The notes under the pieces are model-generated. The model searched no databases. It saw only the letters and a list, made by a program, of their open reading frames with translations, and was not told the DNA's origin. From JACPNO01 sp963825405 (GTDB lineage Bacteria > Acidobacteriota > Terriglobia > Bryobacterales > Bryobacteraceae): a stretch of DNA of 64,000 bases. Below are positions 16,419-25,688 of this stretch, piece after piece. Numbering within the stretch: position 1 is the stretch's first letter; each line of letters starts with the position of its first letter. Both the position numbers and the translations under genes were made by a program. The stretch is taken from assembly GCA_963825405.1 (NCBI GenBank), contig CAWGTB010000003.1:1527058-1591057 (forward strand), given 5' to 3'.

Positions 16419-17518
16419 AGGCTCGCTCGCGCTGCTTGCCGCTCGCGTTCGAGCACGATGAGGTCGAACGCATGCAGCAGTTCTTCGCGCTTTGAATAAG
16501 GGCCGGGCGTATACGCGCGCGACTGAATTCCGGCCTGGCCCAGTTCGACGATTCCCCAATCCTGGCGGTTGGTCTCGTCCCAAAATTGGATCGCGTCCTC
16601 TGCCTGGAAGTTCGGCCGGGCCAGTTCCGCCGGATGAAAATACCAGTCGCAGAGGATGCGCGTGTGGTCGACCGCCTGCGGCCACAGCGTGTGGACCATC
16701 ATGTAGTCGGGATGAAGGCTGAGCAGCAGATTGGGGTAGACGACGTAATAGCAGACTCTCCTGCGCTCGCTCTCGCCGAGTCCCGGCAGATACTCACGCC
16801 GCCGCTTGCCATCGATGCTCATGGTCTCGGCGCCGCCGCGAAATCCCATGGCGCCTCCGATGTAAGTCGGCTGCGGCGTCTCGTTATCGGCGCCCAGATA
16901 ATCGGTCAGACGATTCAACGCCGGATGAAGCAGAGGGCAGTGCAGGCACTCGTTGTAGTTGGAAACGATCAGCTTCCAGTTGGCTTTCACTTCGTACACG
17001 ATGCGTTTGTGCAGCCGCAATTCCTGCATGCGCCACGGTGCGAATTTCTGCGGAAGATCGGCAAGCTGCTCGGCCAACGGCGCCGGATTCGCTCCCAAAT
17101 AAATGAAGACGTGGCCATCCCAGACGCCCGTGACCACTTCGTGCAGGGGATAGTCGGCGGGCGTAAATTCAGCCTCATCCATGTGCGGCGCTCCCAGCAG
17201 GCGGCCGTCAAGTCCGTAGGTCCATCCGTGATAAGGGCACTGAATACGCGCCCCGACATTGCCTTCCGCGGCTGAGCACAGACGCGTGCCGCGGTGCCGG
17301 CAGACGTTGTAGAAGGCGCGCACGGAATTGGCGGAATGGCGCACCACGATAATGCTTTCACCGGCAACATCACGCAGAAAATAATCGCCCGGGTTAGGGA
17401 TGGCGTCGGCGCGTCCGGCGCAAATCCAGCTCTGGCAATAGAAGCTTTCGATCTCCTGGCGGAATATTTCCTTGCTAGTGTAGTAGCGCGCCGGCAGAGT
17501 TTTGTAGCTGGTTTCCAC
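16415..17518 (-). CDS. Rieske aromatic ring-hydroxylating oxygenase, large subunit
   Basis: A 367-residue alpha subunit. The Rieske [2Fe-2S] ligands are Cys73-Xaa-His75 (Cys-Arg-His-Arg-Gly) and Cys94-Xaa2-His97 (Cys-Pro-Tyr-His-Gly-Trp). The mononuclear iron site is in Asn-Tyr-Asn-Glu-Cys-Leu-His-Cys-Pro-Leu-Leu-His (His193 and His198), with a distal Asp expected around Phe-Trp-Asp-Glu-Thr-Asn. The overall type resembles choline/carnitine/phenylpropionate monooxygenases. No reductase or ferredoxin gene is adjacent, so electrons must come from elsewhere. The substrate is unknown. Confidence 0.88.
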   Translation of the reverse strand: METSYKTLPARYYTSKEIFRQEIESFYCQSWICAGRADAIPNPGDYFLRDVAGESIIVVRHSANSVRAFYNVCRHRGTRLCSAAEGNVGARIQCPYHGWTYGLDGRLLGAPHMDEAEFTPADYPLHEVVTGVWDGHVFIYLGANPAPLAEQLADLPQKFAPWRMQELRLHKRIVYEVKANWKLIVSNYNECLHCPLLHPALNRLTDYLGADNETPQPTYIGGAMGFRGGAETMSIDGKRRREYLPGLGESERRRVCYYVVYPNLLLSLHPDYMMVHTLWPQAVDHTRILCDWYFHPAELARPNFQAEDAIQFWDETNRQDWGIVELGQAGIQSRAYTPGPYSKREELLHAFDLIVLERERQAARASL

Positions 17519-17679
17519 TTGGATTCCAGGTTACACTACCGATCCGCTACGCTGGAGCGATGGCCCACGTGACGTCTCGGGTCCCTTCAGTCAGAAGAGC
17601 CGCTCTCGTTGCATGCGTTGGAGCGTCTTGGATCCCGTAGCATCCTTGTGGAATTCGGCGCCAAGCCTGATCGCGCCCA

Positions 17680-18480
17680 TGTCGACTCACCCCGAGGCGA
17701 GATGGTGGCTCATTCCCGAGATTCTCGTGGTGTTTCTCTTCACCCCGATCTTGCCGGTGTTCTACTTCGCGTTGTATCGCAACATAGGATCCCTTCGCAT
17801 CTCTAGAGGCCACCGGATGATTGGCGCCCGGCGCGGCGATCGTTCTCGGTATCGGTGTGGCAACGTGGGTGCCGGGGTGGATCAGATCACCAGGCCCTTT
17901 TTTGACAATTTTGAAGACGGTCGACTGGCGAACCGGTGGCTCCGGCGTCTTGACAGTCGTGGGGGACGCCAGGACGAGGCCACAAACATCACATTCACCA
18001 CGACAATCTTGCCAGGCACTGAACTGATTATTGAGAGCCAGGGGCCGGACGCCACGCTGAGCACGGGATCGGCGCAGTTGTTCTCCGACGGGGGGGACCG
18101 GATTCCTGATTTTCCGCTATGTTCCCTCCGGGCAGGAAGCGTCCGTTCCGCTGCAAATGGGAACGGCCGGCTCTCATGTGCTCCCCTTCGACGAGACTAC
18201 GGGACTCACGACTGGCATCGCGTTGGCGAACGTTGCAGCGGCGAACGCGCCCATCGCGATGGTCATTCACGACGATAAGGGCGCGATCCTGGTCACCGAT
18301 ACCATCACTCTGAACCCACAAGGAAATATGTCGTTCGTGCTGCCTTAATGCGGTGCAGCAAAAACGCGGGACCGTTGTATTCCAAACCCCTGCCGGCGGC
18401 CAGATCGGTGCCATCGCGATCCGGGCAACCGCGGCGGGCGCTTACACGACCATACCTCCATCAACCGAGAAGGGCGGCTT
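17680..18480 (+). pseudogene. Decayed or error-ridden gene: C-terminal part of a secreted repeat-type protein
   Basis: The stretch from the Rieske start to 18533 has no intact gene. Pieces of one protein are readable in three frames: a beta-rich segment Asn-Ile-Thr-Phe-Thr-Thr-Thr-Ile-Leu-Pro-Gly (about 17985), then Gly-Phe-Leu-Ile-Phe-Arg-Tyr-Val-Pro after a run of seven G at 18089-18095, then Leu-Pro-Phe-Asp-Glu-Thr-Thr-Gly-Leu-Thr-Thr-Gly-Ile-Ala-Leu-Ala-Asn (about 18180). Finally Arg-Gly-Thr-Val-Val-Phe-Gln-Thr-Pro-Ala-Gly-Gly lies in yet another frame after 18350. This order matches a C-terminal extracellular domain common in Acidobacteriota. Upstream (17680-17810) a possible membrane peptide begins Met-Ser-Thr-His-Pro-Glu-Ala-Arg-Trp-Trp; its relation is unclear. 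Whether it is a true pseudogene or sequence error cannot be told. Confidence 0.5.
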
Positions 18481-18533
18481 GAGACCAGGGTGCTGGCTTG
18501 CGCGAGCCAGCCCGCGGCGGTATCATTCCGCGC

Positions 18534-19667
18534 ATGAATCCCGAGTCCGCTTCTGCTGCCAAGAAATATTGGTGGGCCGCGGCCATCGCGGTGCCGCTGC
18601 TGGTCGCCGTTATTGGAATCGTTCCGTCTTTGCGAAAGAAAGACACGGCGGCCATCAACATCAATCAGGATTCGCACAACCTGAGCTTTCAGCAAATCAA
18701 CGTCATTGAAGGCGAATACCGGCAGAAAACCGGCCAGCCATTACCGCCCGAGGTGCAGCAGCAGATTGAACAGGCGCTGCTGCTGGTCAAACAGGAACGC
18801 TATGGAGACGGCATCCCGCTGCTGCGCGCGGCCGCCGAAAAGGCTGCCGTGCCCGCGGTGCTGGCGGACCTGGGACACGCACTTGCCTTAGCGGGGAAGC
18901 CGACCGAAGCCGAGAACGCTTACAGTCAAGCAGCCGCCGCAGACCCATCCAACCAGCAGGTGAAGGAAGGCCGGCAATTCCTTGCCAAACTCACCGGCAA
19001 CAACACGATCTTCAACGCGGCTGAAATTCCCATGCAGAAGACCATCGCCGCGATGGTGCCCGATGGCGGCACGAATTTTTTCAAATTCACCGCGCCCTCC
19101 GGTCCGCGGGATCACCTGCGTGCGCGCCTGGAAAATCGTTCCCCCAGCCTGGGTCTCGGGCTCGCTGTAAATGACGCGGAGAAAGCGCCAATCGGTGGAA
19201 CATCCGGCGCCGGCGCGGCCAACCTTGTTTACGAATTCTCAGCGACTCCCGGCGCGATTCATTACCTGCAGGTAAGCCCTCACTATAGCGGAGGCGGAGC
19301 GTACACGCTCATCGTGGAACCAACCCATAGCTTCGACGCCTTCGAGCCCAATGACACGATACTCACGGCCAAGGACATACCCACTGGAAGCGCGGTTGAG
19401 GCCAACATCATGGACGAGGGCGACACGGATTTCTACCGCTTCCACGCGCGCGGTGCCAAAACGCTAATCGTGGTCGACAACCGCTCCCCCACGCTCGGCA
19501 TCACCTTACGTGTGATGGACGCCGACAAGGCGCCTGTCGGCGAACGATCGGGTGCGATCGCCGCCAACGTTCGCTATGAGTTCGACAGCAAGCCAGACGG
19601 CATTTATCATCTCCAGATTTCGCCGCATTACAGCCCCGGCGGTAAGTACGCCATCACCATTCAGTAG
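18534..19667 (+). CDS. Membrane-anchored TPR protein with two PPC-like domains
   Basis: A 377-residue protein from the ATG at 18534. One N-terminal membrane helix (Trp-Trp-Ala-Ala-Ala-Ile-Ala-Val-Pro-Leu-Leu) is followed by a short TPR-like region (Ala-Asp-Leu-Gly-His-Ala-Leu-Ala-Leu-Ala-Gly-Lys, residues ~80-150). Then come two homologous beta domains of about 100 residues each, with matching motifs Gly-Gly-Thr-Asn-Phe-Phe-Lys-Phe / Gly-Asp-Thr-Asp-Phe-Tyr-Arg-Phe and Leu-Gln-Val-Ser-Pro-His-Tyr / Leu-Gln-Ile-Ser-Pro-His-Tyr. These are bacterial pre-peptidase C-terminal (PPC) type repeats, here without a protease domain. It precedes the M1 aminopeptidase by 18 bp and may be cotranscribed. 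Confidence 0.7.
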   Translation: MNPESASAAKKYWWAAAIAVPLLVAVIGIVPSLRKKDTAAININQDSHNLSFQQINVIEGEYRQKTGQPLPPEVQQQIEQALLLVKQERYGDGIPLLRAAAEKAAVPAVLADLGHALALAGKPTEAENAYSQAAAADPSNQQVKEGRQFLAKLTGNNTIFNAAEIPMQKTIAAMVPDGGTNFFKFTAPSGPRDHLRARLENRSPSLGLGLAVNDAEKAPIGGTSGAGAANLVYEFSATPGAIHYLQVSPHYSGGGAYTLIVEPTHSFDAFEPNDTILTAKDIPTGSAVEANIMDEGDTDFYRFHARGAKTLIVVDNRSPTLGITLRVMDADKAPVGERSGAIAANVRYEFDSKPDGIYHLQISPHYSPGGKYAITIQ

Positions 19668-19685
19668 CGAGCTTATAATTGCAGG

Positions 19686-21713
19686 GTGTTATCCGCCTCG
19701 GCAATCTTTCGCGCAGCGCTTTTCCTGCTGCTGATTTTTCGGCTTCATGGCGCCGATCCTGCGCCGCCGCAGTTTCAACTGCCTGAATCCGCCCGTCCGC
19801 AAAAGTATGCGATCGAGTTGACTATTGATCCGAGTCAGGAATCTTTTCAGGGCATCGCCACCATCGACCTCCAACTCAGCGAGCGCGTGCCTTTCGTTTG
19901 GCTCAATGGAACCGGCATCACCGTACAGAAGGCTTTCCTGCGCGCTAGCGGCCAAACCATCCCCGCACGCGTTGTTTATGCGCGCGATGAGTTCATCGGA
20001 TTCGCACTCGACCAGCCCGCCGGCCCCGGCCCGGCGCAACTGGAAATTCACTATCAAGCTGCGCTCAGCGACAAGTCCACCGTTGGCGCCTACCGCAGAA
20101 AGTCGGAAGGCGAGTGGTATGTGTTCACCACCTTCACCGCCATTGAAGCGCGCCGCGCGTTCCCGTGCTTCGATGAGCCGCGCTACAAAACGCCGTGGCA
20201 GCTCACCCTGCACGTGAAGCAGGAGCACACGGCCCTCACCAACACACAGCCCGCGACCGAGGACAACGAGCCGGGCGGCATGAAGAAGATCACGTTCGCG
20301 CCTACAGCACTACTGCCATCCGAGCTGATTGCTTTCGCCGTGGGCCCGTTTGAAATTGTCGATGCCGGACGGGCAGGGAAGAATCAGACGCCGGTAAGAA
20401 TCATCACGCCGCGAGGCCGTGCCGCTGAGGCGGCCTACGCGCGCATCGCAGCTCCAGAACTGTTGGCGCGCCTCGAAGAATATACCGGCATTCCCTATCC
20501 GTTCGGCAAGCTGGACCACATCGCGCTGCTCGAAGGCGCGTTCGGCGCGGTGGAAAATCCCGGTCTCATCACTTACCAGCAGCGCACTCTTCTCGCCAAG
20601 GCCGAGCAGGACACTGCGGACCGCCAGCGCGGCCTGCGCGGAACGATGGCCCACGAACTCGCCCACCAGTGGTTCGGCAATCTGGTCACGATGTCCACCT
20701 GGCAGGACGTCTGGCTGAGCGAAGGCTTCGCCACCTGGCTCGGAAGCAAGATCGCCGATCAGGACCAGCCGGAAATTCGCCGCAAAGTTTTCGCGGCCGC
20801 CTCACGCGACCGCATCATGGCCGCCGACGCTCCCGGCAACGCGCGTCCAGTACGCCTGGCGTTTTCTTCCCGCGAAGGAATGCGTGACGTCTACAACCGC
20901 CTGGTTTACGAAAAAGGTGCGAACGTTTTACGCACGCTCGAAGGCTGGATCGGCGAGGAGCCGTTCCGCCAGGCCATGCACGCCTATCTCACAGCGAACG
21001 CTTTCGAAAACGCCACAACCGATGAGTTGGCCGCGGCCATCCGCGAATCGACCGGACGCGATGTAGGCGCCATCATGAGTGGCCTTCTGGATCAACCCGG
21101 AGCGCCCGTAATCACAGCGGAGCTGCAGTGCCTCAATCAGACGCCGCGCGTGGTGTTGCGGCAGCAGCGCTACCTGCCGCTGGGCGCAACCGTTGAACCA
21201 CCGCGCTGGCGCCTGCCAGTTTGCATCACTGCCGAAGGCGGCTCGCGAAAATGCGCTGTGCTGGAAAACCAGCAGGCCGAAATTGCGCTGGATGATCTCA
21301 CTGCCTGCCCAGCCTGGATTTTTCCCAACGCCGGCGCAACCGGCTACTATCGCAGCGAGCTCAGCGCGCAGCTTCTGGATGCGCTAGTCCAGCACGGCTT
21401 CGACCACCTCACCGCGGCAGAGCGGGTAACGGCGGTTCTGGATATGAACGCGCTGGTTCGCAATGGCCATATCCCGGCCGCGCAGGCGCTGAAGCTGCTG
21501 CCGAAGCTGGCGCGCGACGCCGAGCCACAAGTCGTTTTAGCCGCGGTAAGCCTGGCGCATTCCCTCGCGGCAATTGTTCCGCCGGCCCTGGGACCGAAGT
21601 ACGACGAGTTCGTGCGCGCCACCTTCGGCGCGATACCGCCTGCGAAGCCGGAAGAGATCGAGCTACTGCGAAACGCTCAGGAAAAGAGCGTAACGGAATT
21701 TCTCAGCAAGTAA
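19686..21713 (+). CDS. M1 family zinc aminopeptidase, exported
   Basis: A 675-residue protein with GTG start and signal peptide (Ala-Ala-Leu-Phe-Leu-Leu-Leu-Ile-Phe). It has the M1 saddle-shaped N-terminal domain, then the exopeptidase motif in the form Gly-Ala-Val-Glu-Asn-Pro-Gly (classically Gly-Ala-Met-Glu-Asn). The zinc site is His323-Glu324-Leu-Ala-His327 with Glu346 in Trp-Leu-Ser-Glu-Gly-Phe-Ala-Thr-Trp. A Tyr transition-state stabiliser is expected in Tyr-Asn-Arg-Leu-Val-Tyr-Glu-Lys-Gly. The C-terminal helical domain is short compared with ERAP-type enzymes. It removes N-terminal residues from peptides in the periplasm or outside. Confidence 0.9.
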   Translation: MLSASAIFRAALFLLLIFRLHGADPAPPQFQLPESARPQKYAIELTIDPSQESFQGIATIDLQLSERVPFVWLNGTGITVQKAFLRASGQTIPARVVYARDEFIGFALDQPAGPGPAQLEIHYQAALSDKSTVGAYRRKSEGEWYVFTTFTAIEARRAFPCFDEPRYKTPWQLTLHVKQEHTALTNTQPATEDNEPGGMKKITFAPTALLPSELIAFAVGPFEIVDAGRAGKNQTPVRIITPRGRAAEAAYARIAAPELLARLEEYTGIPYPFGKLDHIALLEGAFGAVENPGLITYQQRTLLAKAEQDTADRQRGLRGTMAHELAHQWFGNLVTMSTWQDVWLSEGFATWLGSKIADQDQPEIRRKVFAAASRDRIMAADAPGNARPVRLAFSSREGMRDVYNRLVYEKGANVLRTLEGWIGEEPFRQAMHAYLTANAFENATTDELAAAIRESTGRDVGAIMSGLLDQPGAPVITAELQCLNQTPRVVLRQQRYLPLGATVEPPRWRLPVCITAEGGSRKCAVLENQQAEIALDDLTACPAWIFPNAGATGYYRSELSAQLLDALVQHGFDHLTAAERVTAVLDMNALVRNGHIPAAQALKLLPKLARDAEPQVVLAAVSLAHSLAAIVPPALGPKYDEFVRATFGAIPPAKPEEIELLRNAQEKSVTEFLSK

Positions 21714-21717
21714 GCCG

Positions 21718-22728
21718 TCACTTCTTGACGTACTTCTTGAGCGCCTTGTTGCCGACCTCGGCCCCGTAAATGTTGCCCATGGCGTCGGCGGCGATTCCTT
21801 CGGCGCCGCTGGTGAAGGAGTGATCCGGGTCCGGCTCCGGATCAGGAATGAACGCCGTCACCACGCCGGTCTTGGCGCTACCCACGCGGATGCCGCGCTT
21901 CCAGCCCGGATGATGGCCATAGCCATTCGCGTCCTTGGATTCGGAATCCGATACATAAATGACGTCGTTCTTGTCGATGAAAATTCCACTCGGCCGGCTG
22001 AACTGCGTCCATTGCTCCAAGAATTTTCCATCCTGATCGAAAATCTGAATCCGGTTGTTGGTGCGATCGCCGACGAACAAGCGTCCGCGCGAATCGAAAG
22101 CCAGCGCATGCGGTCCGTTGAACTCGCCGGGCGCGGTGCCAGGCTTACCCCAGGTCTTGATGAATTTGCCGTCTTTGTTGAATTTCATAATGCGCATATT
22201 CGACGGCGGGTCGTGCCCATCGGCGACAAAGATATCCCCATTCGGCGCCACCGCAACATCGGACGGCGAATAGAATTCGTCCAGGGCATTGCCCGGCACG
22301 CCCGGCTTGCCCAGCGTCATCAGCACCTTGCCTTCCGGACTGAATTTGATGGCCACGTGCCCCTTGCCGGCCTTACCCGGAGCGTCCGTAATCCAGATGT
22401 TGCCGTCTGGGTCAATGCAAATGCCGTGCGGAAACGCGAACATTCCCTCGCCGAAACTTTTGATCAGTTTGCCGTTGGGATCGAACTCGAGGATGGGCGC
22501 GTCGGGCCGGTCGACGCAGCTATTGCGTCGACAGCGCTCGCCCACCCAGATGTTGCCGTTGCGATCCACATCCACGGCGCTGGTCGATCCCCAGGTCCGG
22601 CCCTCCGGAAGCTTGGCCCAGTTCTCGATGGTGCGATAGGGATTAGGCTGGCTATTGGGCTGATCGTCCGCCCTCAGGGGAAAAATCGCCACCGCCGCAA
22701 GGATGGCCACCGCAAGCATGTATTTCAT
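21718..22728 (-). CDS. NHL-repeat beta-propeller protein (amidating-lyase-like)
   Basis: From the ATG at 22728 the protein has 336 residues and a signal peptide (Leu-Ala-Val-Ala-Ile-Leu-Ala-Ala-Val-Ala-Ile-Phe-Pro-Leu). It contains about six NHL-type repeats with recurring Asp-Xaa-Xaa-Gly-Asn-Ile-Trp-Val/Ile and Phe-Asp/Ser-Xaa-(Asp/Glu)-Gly-Lys motifs, as in peptidyl-alpha-hydroxyglycine alpha-amidating lyase and other six-bladed propellers. Such proteins in Acidobacteriota are mostly uncharacterised. The open frame extends 123 codons further upstream across the divergent cytochrome gene and is not counted. It converges with the M1 gene, 4 bp apart. Confidence 0.8.
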   Translation of the reverse strand: MKYMLAVAILAAVAIFPLRADDQPNSQPNPYRTIENWAKLPEGRTWGSTSAVDVDRNGNIWVGERCRRNSCVDRPDAPILEFDPNGKLIKSFGEGMFAFPHGICIDPDGNIWITDAPGKAGKGHVAIKFSPEGKVLMTLGKPGVPGNALDEFYSPSDVAVAPNGDIFVADGHDPPSNMRIMKFNKDGKFIKTWGKPGTAPGEFNGPHALAFDSRGRLFVGDRTNNRIQIFDQDGKFLEQWTQFSRPSGIFIDKNDVIYVSDSESKDANGYGHHPGWKRGIRVGSAKTGVVTAFIPDPEPDPDHSFTSGAEGIAADAMGNIYGAEVGNKALKKYVKK

Positions 22729-22797
22729 GAGTAAGAGTATATTCCACGCGGCTTTGGCCGTGCCGCCCGACGTTCTTTGATAAGCTTTGTGGATATT

Positions 22798-23568
22798 ATG
22801 AGGCTCTCGCAACTTCACATTGGTTACGTACTGGCGGCTTCCACGTTGATGTCCGCCTCTGCCGCTGACTTTAACGGAGTCTGGAAACTCAAGGCGGGAG
22901 GCGGCGGTCTGCAAGACGCCACCATGGTCATCGAGCGGACCGGCGATGAAGTACGCCAACGAACGATCGGCATGCGTGGCGGCGTAGAACAGCGCTCCGA
23001 GTTCAAATACAAAACGGGCGGCGAAAGCATCAATGATTTCCGCGGCACGCCCATGAAAAGCGAAACCAAGCTCGAAGCCAACACCATCGAGATCCACTCG
23101 CAGGCCAAGACCTCGCGCGGGGAGTATCTGGCGACAGAGATGTGGAAGCTATCGTCGGACGGAAATACGATGGTCATCCAGATTCATTCGGATATGGCAG
23201 GACGCGGCAATGATTCGAGCGCCGTCTACGAGCGCGCTCCTGCTTCGGCCGCGGCGGTCTTCGATCGGCCCGAACAGAAAGCCGGCGCCGCTTACAAGAA
23301 CATTCAGATTCTTAAGGATGTTCCGGTTTCGAATTTCATCCCGGTCATGCGGCAATTCGCCGGCGCACTGGGCGTCGAGTGCGAGCATTGCCACGTCGCC
23401 ACCGATTTCGCCAGCGAAGAGAAGCCCGCCAAGGCCACCGCGCGCAAGATGCTGCTCATGGCCGGGGCCATCAATAAGGATCATTTCGGCGGACAAGGCG
23501 CGGTGAGTTGTTATACCTGCCATCGCGGGCAAACTAAGCCGGCGACCGCTCCACCAGCCGCTCAGTAA
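22798..23568 (+). CDS. Periplasmic c-type cytochrome (reaction-centre-cytochrome-like family)
   Basis: A 256-residue protein with signal peptide (cleavage after Ser-Ala-Ser-Ala-Ala). The N-terminal half is a beta-barrel-like domain found with such proteins. The C-terminal half carries a haem site Cys195-Glu-His-Cys198-His199, preceded by Val-Met-Arg-Gln-Phe-Ala-Gly-Ala-Leu-Gly-Val, and a second site Cys238-Tyr-Thr-Cys241-His242 near the end. This two-CxxCH unit is typical of the small c-type cytochromes annotated as photosynthetic reaction centre cytochrome c subunit in Acidobacteriota, which are not phototrophs. It probably carries electrons in respiration. Its stop overlaps the convergent E1 gene by 7 bp. 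Confidence 0.85.
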   Translation: MRLSQLHIGYVLAASTLMSASAADFNGVWKLKAGGGGLQDATMVIERTGDEVRQRTIGMRGGVEQRSEFKYKTGGESINDFRGTPMKSETKLEANTIEIHSQAKTSRGEYLATEMWKLSSDGNTMVIQIHSDMAGRGNDSSAVYERAPASAAAVFDRPEQKAGAAYKNIQILKDVPVSNFIPVMRQFAGALGVECEHCHVATDFASEEKPAKATARKMLLMAGAINKDHFGGQGAVSCYTCHRGQTKPATAPPAAQ

Positions 23569-25668
23569 GCCAACAGTTTTTCGGCTTCGCGTGCCAGGTC
23601 TTCCACCTGCGGCAGAATCGCGGCTTCAAGCTGCGGATGATATGCCACCCAGGTATCGAGCGCGCCCACGCGCCGCACCGGCGCATCCAACTTGTCGAAA
23701 AGCTCATCAGCCACTCGGGCGGCAATCTCCGCGCCGTAGCCCCACGAGACAGTGTCTTCGTGCGCCACCAGCACGCGGTTGGTTTTCTCCACCGACGCAC
23801 GGATGGTTTCCCAATCGTAAGGCGCGAGCGAGCGCAGGTCGATTACCTCGATGGTCTGGTCCGGATTCTTGCGCTCGACCTGCACCGCTGCCTGCAGCGC
23901 TTTCTGCACCACGGCGCCATACGTCACGATGGTCAGCGATGCGCCGGTCTTGACCACTTTGGCGCTGCCGAACGGGATCATGTAGTCCTCGCCTGGATAC
24001 GGCGAACGGTTGTAAGGCTCGCGGTACAGGCGCTTGTGCTCGAGAAACAAGACCGGATCGTCGCAGCGAATGGCCGTGCGCAGCAGGCCGCAGGCGTCGA
24101 GCGCGTTGGACGGCATCACAACGCGCAGCCCGGGCGTGTGGGTGAACATCACTTCGCCGCACTGGCTGTGATAAATGGCTCCGCCGCTGAGGTAGCCGCC
24201 GATCGGAACGCGCAGCACGAGCGGCGCCGAGAAGCCGCCATTGGAACGCCATCGCAAAGTAGCTAACTCATCCCGAATCTGCATCATGGCGGTCCAGATG
24301 TAATCGAAAAATTGAATCTCGACCACCGGCTTCAGGCCACGCGTGGCGAGCCCGATGGCCCGGCCTACGATGGCCGCTTCCGCCAGCGGCGAATTAAAGC
24401 AGCGGCGCGTGCCGAACTCGGTTTGCAGCCCGTGCGTGACTTTGAAAACGCCGCCTTTGCCCTTCACTTCGGTGCGGTTTTCTTCGATGGTGTAGTCGGC
24501 CACGTCCTCGCCGAAAACCAGAATGTCCGGGTTGCGCCGCATCTCTTCGCGCAGGGTCGAGTTGATGAGATCGACCATGGTCTTGGGCGCGCCCGTGAGT
24601 TCGGCCTCGTGATCGAATTCGGCCGAAGTGGGATCGACGCTCCCCGAATACAGGTTGATCATCGCCGAATCGCGCGCCGGTCCTTCCTGCTGCAGGGCCC
24701 GCTGGGATGCCTCCTGCACTTCCTGTTCGACTTCTTCCACGATGCGATGCGAGCGCCGCGCGGTCCAGTATTCCCTCATCCAGCAAATAGCGCGGAAACA
24801 CTACCAGCGGATCGCGCGCGGCTTCGGCTTCCCGCTCGGCCGCGGTCTTGTACAGATTTTCGTCGTCGGAAAGCGAATGCGAGTAAAGCCGCACGCAGTG
24901 CGCGTGCACCAGCGCCGGCCCTTCGCCGCGGCGGACATAATCCACGGCCTCGCGCATGGCCTGGTAGGACGCAACGAAATCGTTGCCGTCAATCTCCTGG
25001 CGAAACAATCCCGGAAAGCCGGAAAGCAGATGCGAGATATTTCCGCCCGCGGTCTGCGCTTGCACGGGCACGGAGATGGCGTAGCCGTTGTCTTCCACCA
25101 GCACCAGCACCGGCAGCCGGTCCAGGCACATCACGTTCATGGCTTCCCAAAACTCGCCTTCGCTGGTCGCGCCATCGCCGATCGATGACCAGCGTGACCT
25201 CGTCGGTTTTGGCGATTGCGATAGCGGCTGGCGTGCGCGCAGCCGACCGCCTGCAGCCATCTGCATCCCGGTGGGCGATGAGGCCGTCACGATGTTCAGC
25301 TTCGGCGCGGACCAGTGCGATGCCATCTGCCGTCCGCCCGAAGCCGGATCGGAGGCGGCGCCCACGGCCTGCAGCAGGTTCTCGTAAGGCGTGACGCCCA
25401 CTGCCAGCGCCAGCGCGCGATTGCGATAGTACGGATAAACCCAATCGTGGCCCGGACGCAGCGCCAGGCCGGCGGCCGTTTCAATGGCTTCGTGACCGGC
25501 GCAGCTTACCTGAAAATAAATTTTGTTCTGGCGCTTGAGAGTTACTTCGCGGTCGTCCAGACGCCGGGAAGTATGCATCAGTCGGAAAGCGCGAATGAGA
25601 AAATCAGGCTCGATGTTCTCTGTGTGCGCCGGCGCAGGGCGGTTGGTGGTTGGGGATGTAGTGGCCAT
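23562..25668 (-). CDS. Fused 2-oxoacid dehydrogenase E1 alpha-beta (frameshifted)
   Basis: Thiamine-diphosphate E1 component of a pyruvate or branched-chain 2-oxoacid dehydrogenase. The alpha part (from ATG 25668, with AAAGGA upstream) has Gly-Asp-Gly-Ala-Thr-Ser-Glu-Gly and Glu-Asp-Asn-Gly-Tyr-Ala-Ile-Ser, the TPP/Mg motif. The beta part has Val-Phe-Gly-Glu-Asp-Val-Ala and Phe-Asn-Ser-Pro-Leu-Ala-Glu. Four extra single bases (near 24745, 25190, 25222 and 25247) break the frame; removing all four gives 700 continuous residues, a fused alpha-beta chain like those of Bacteroidetes and Acidobacteriota. The beta part is otherwise intact. E2 and E3 genes are not in the window. It lies just downstream of the spermidine-synthase-like gene. 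Confidence 0.85.
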
Positions 25669-25688
25669 CGGGAGCTTTCCTTTAGGCA

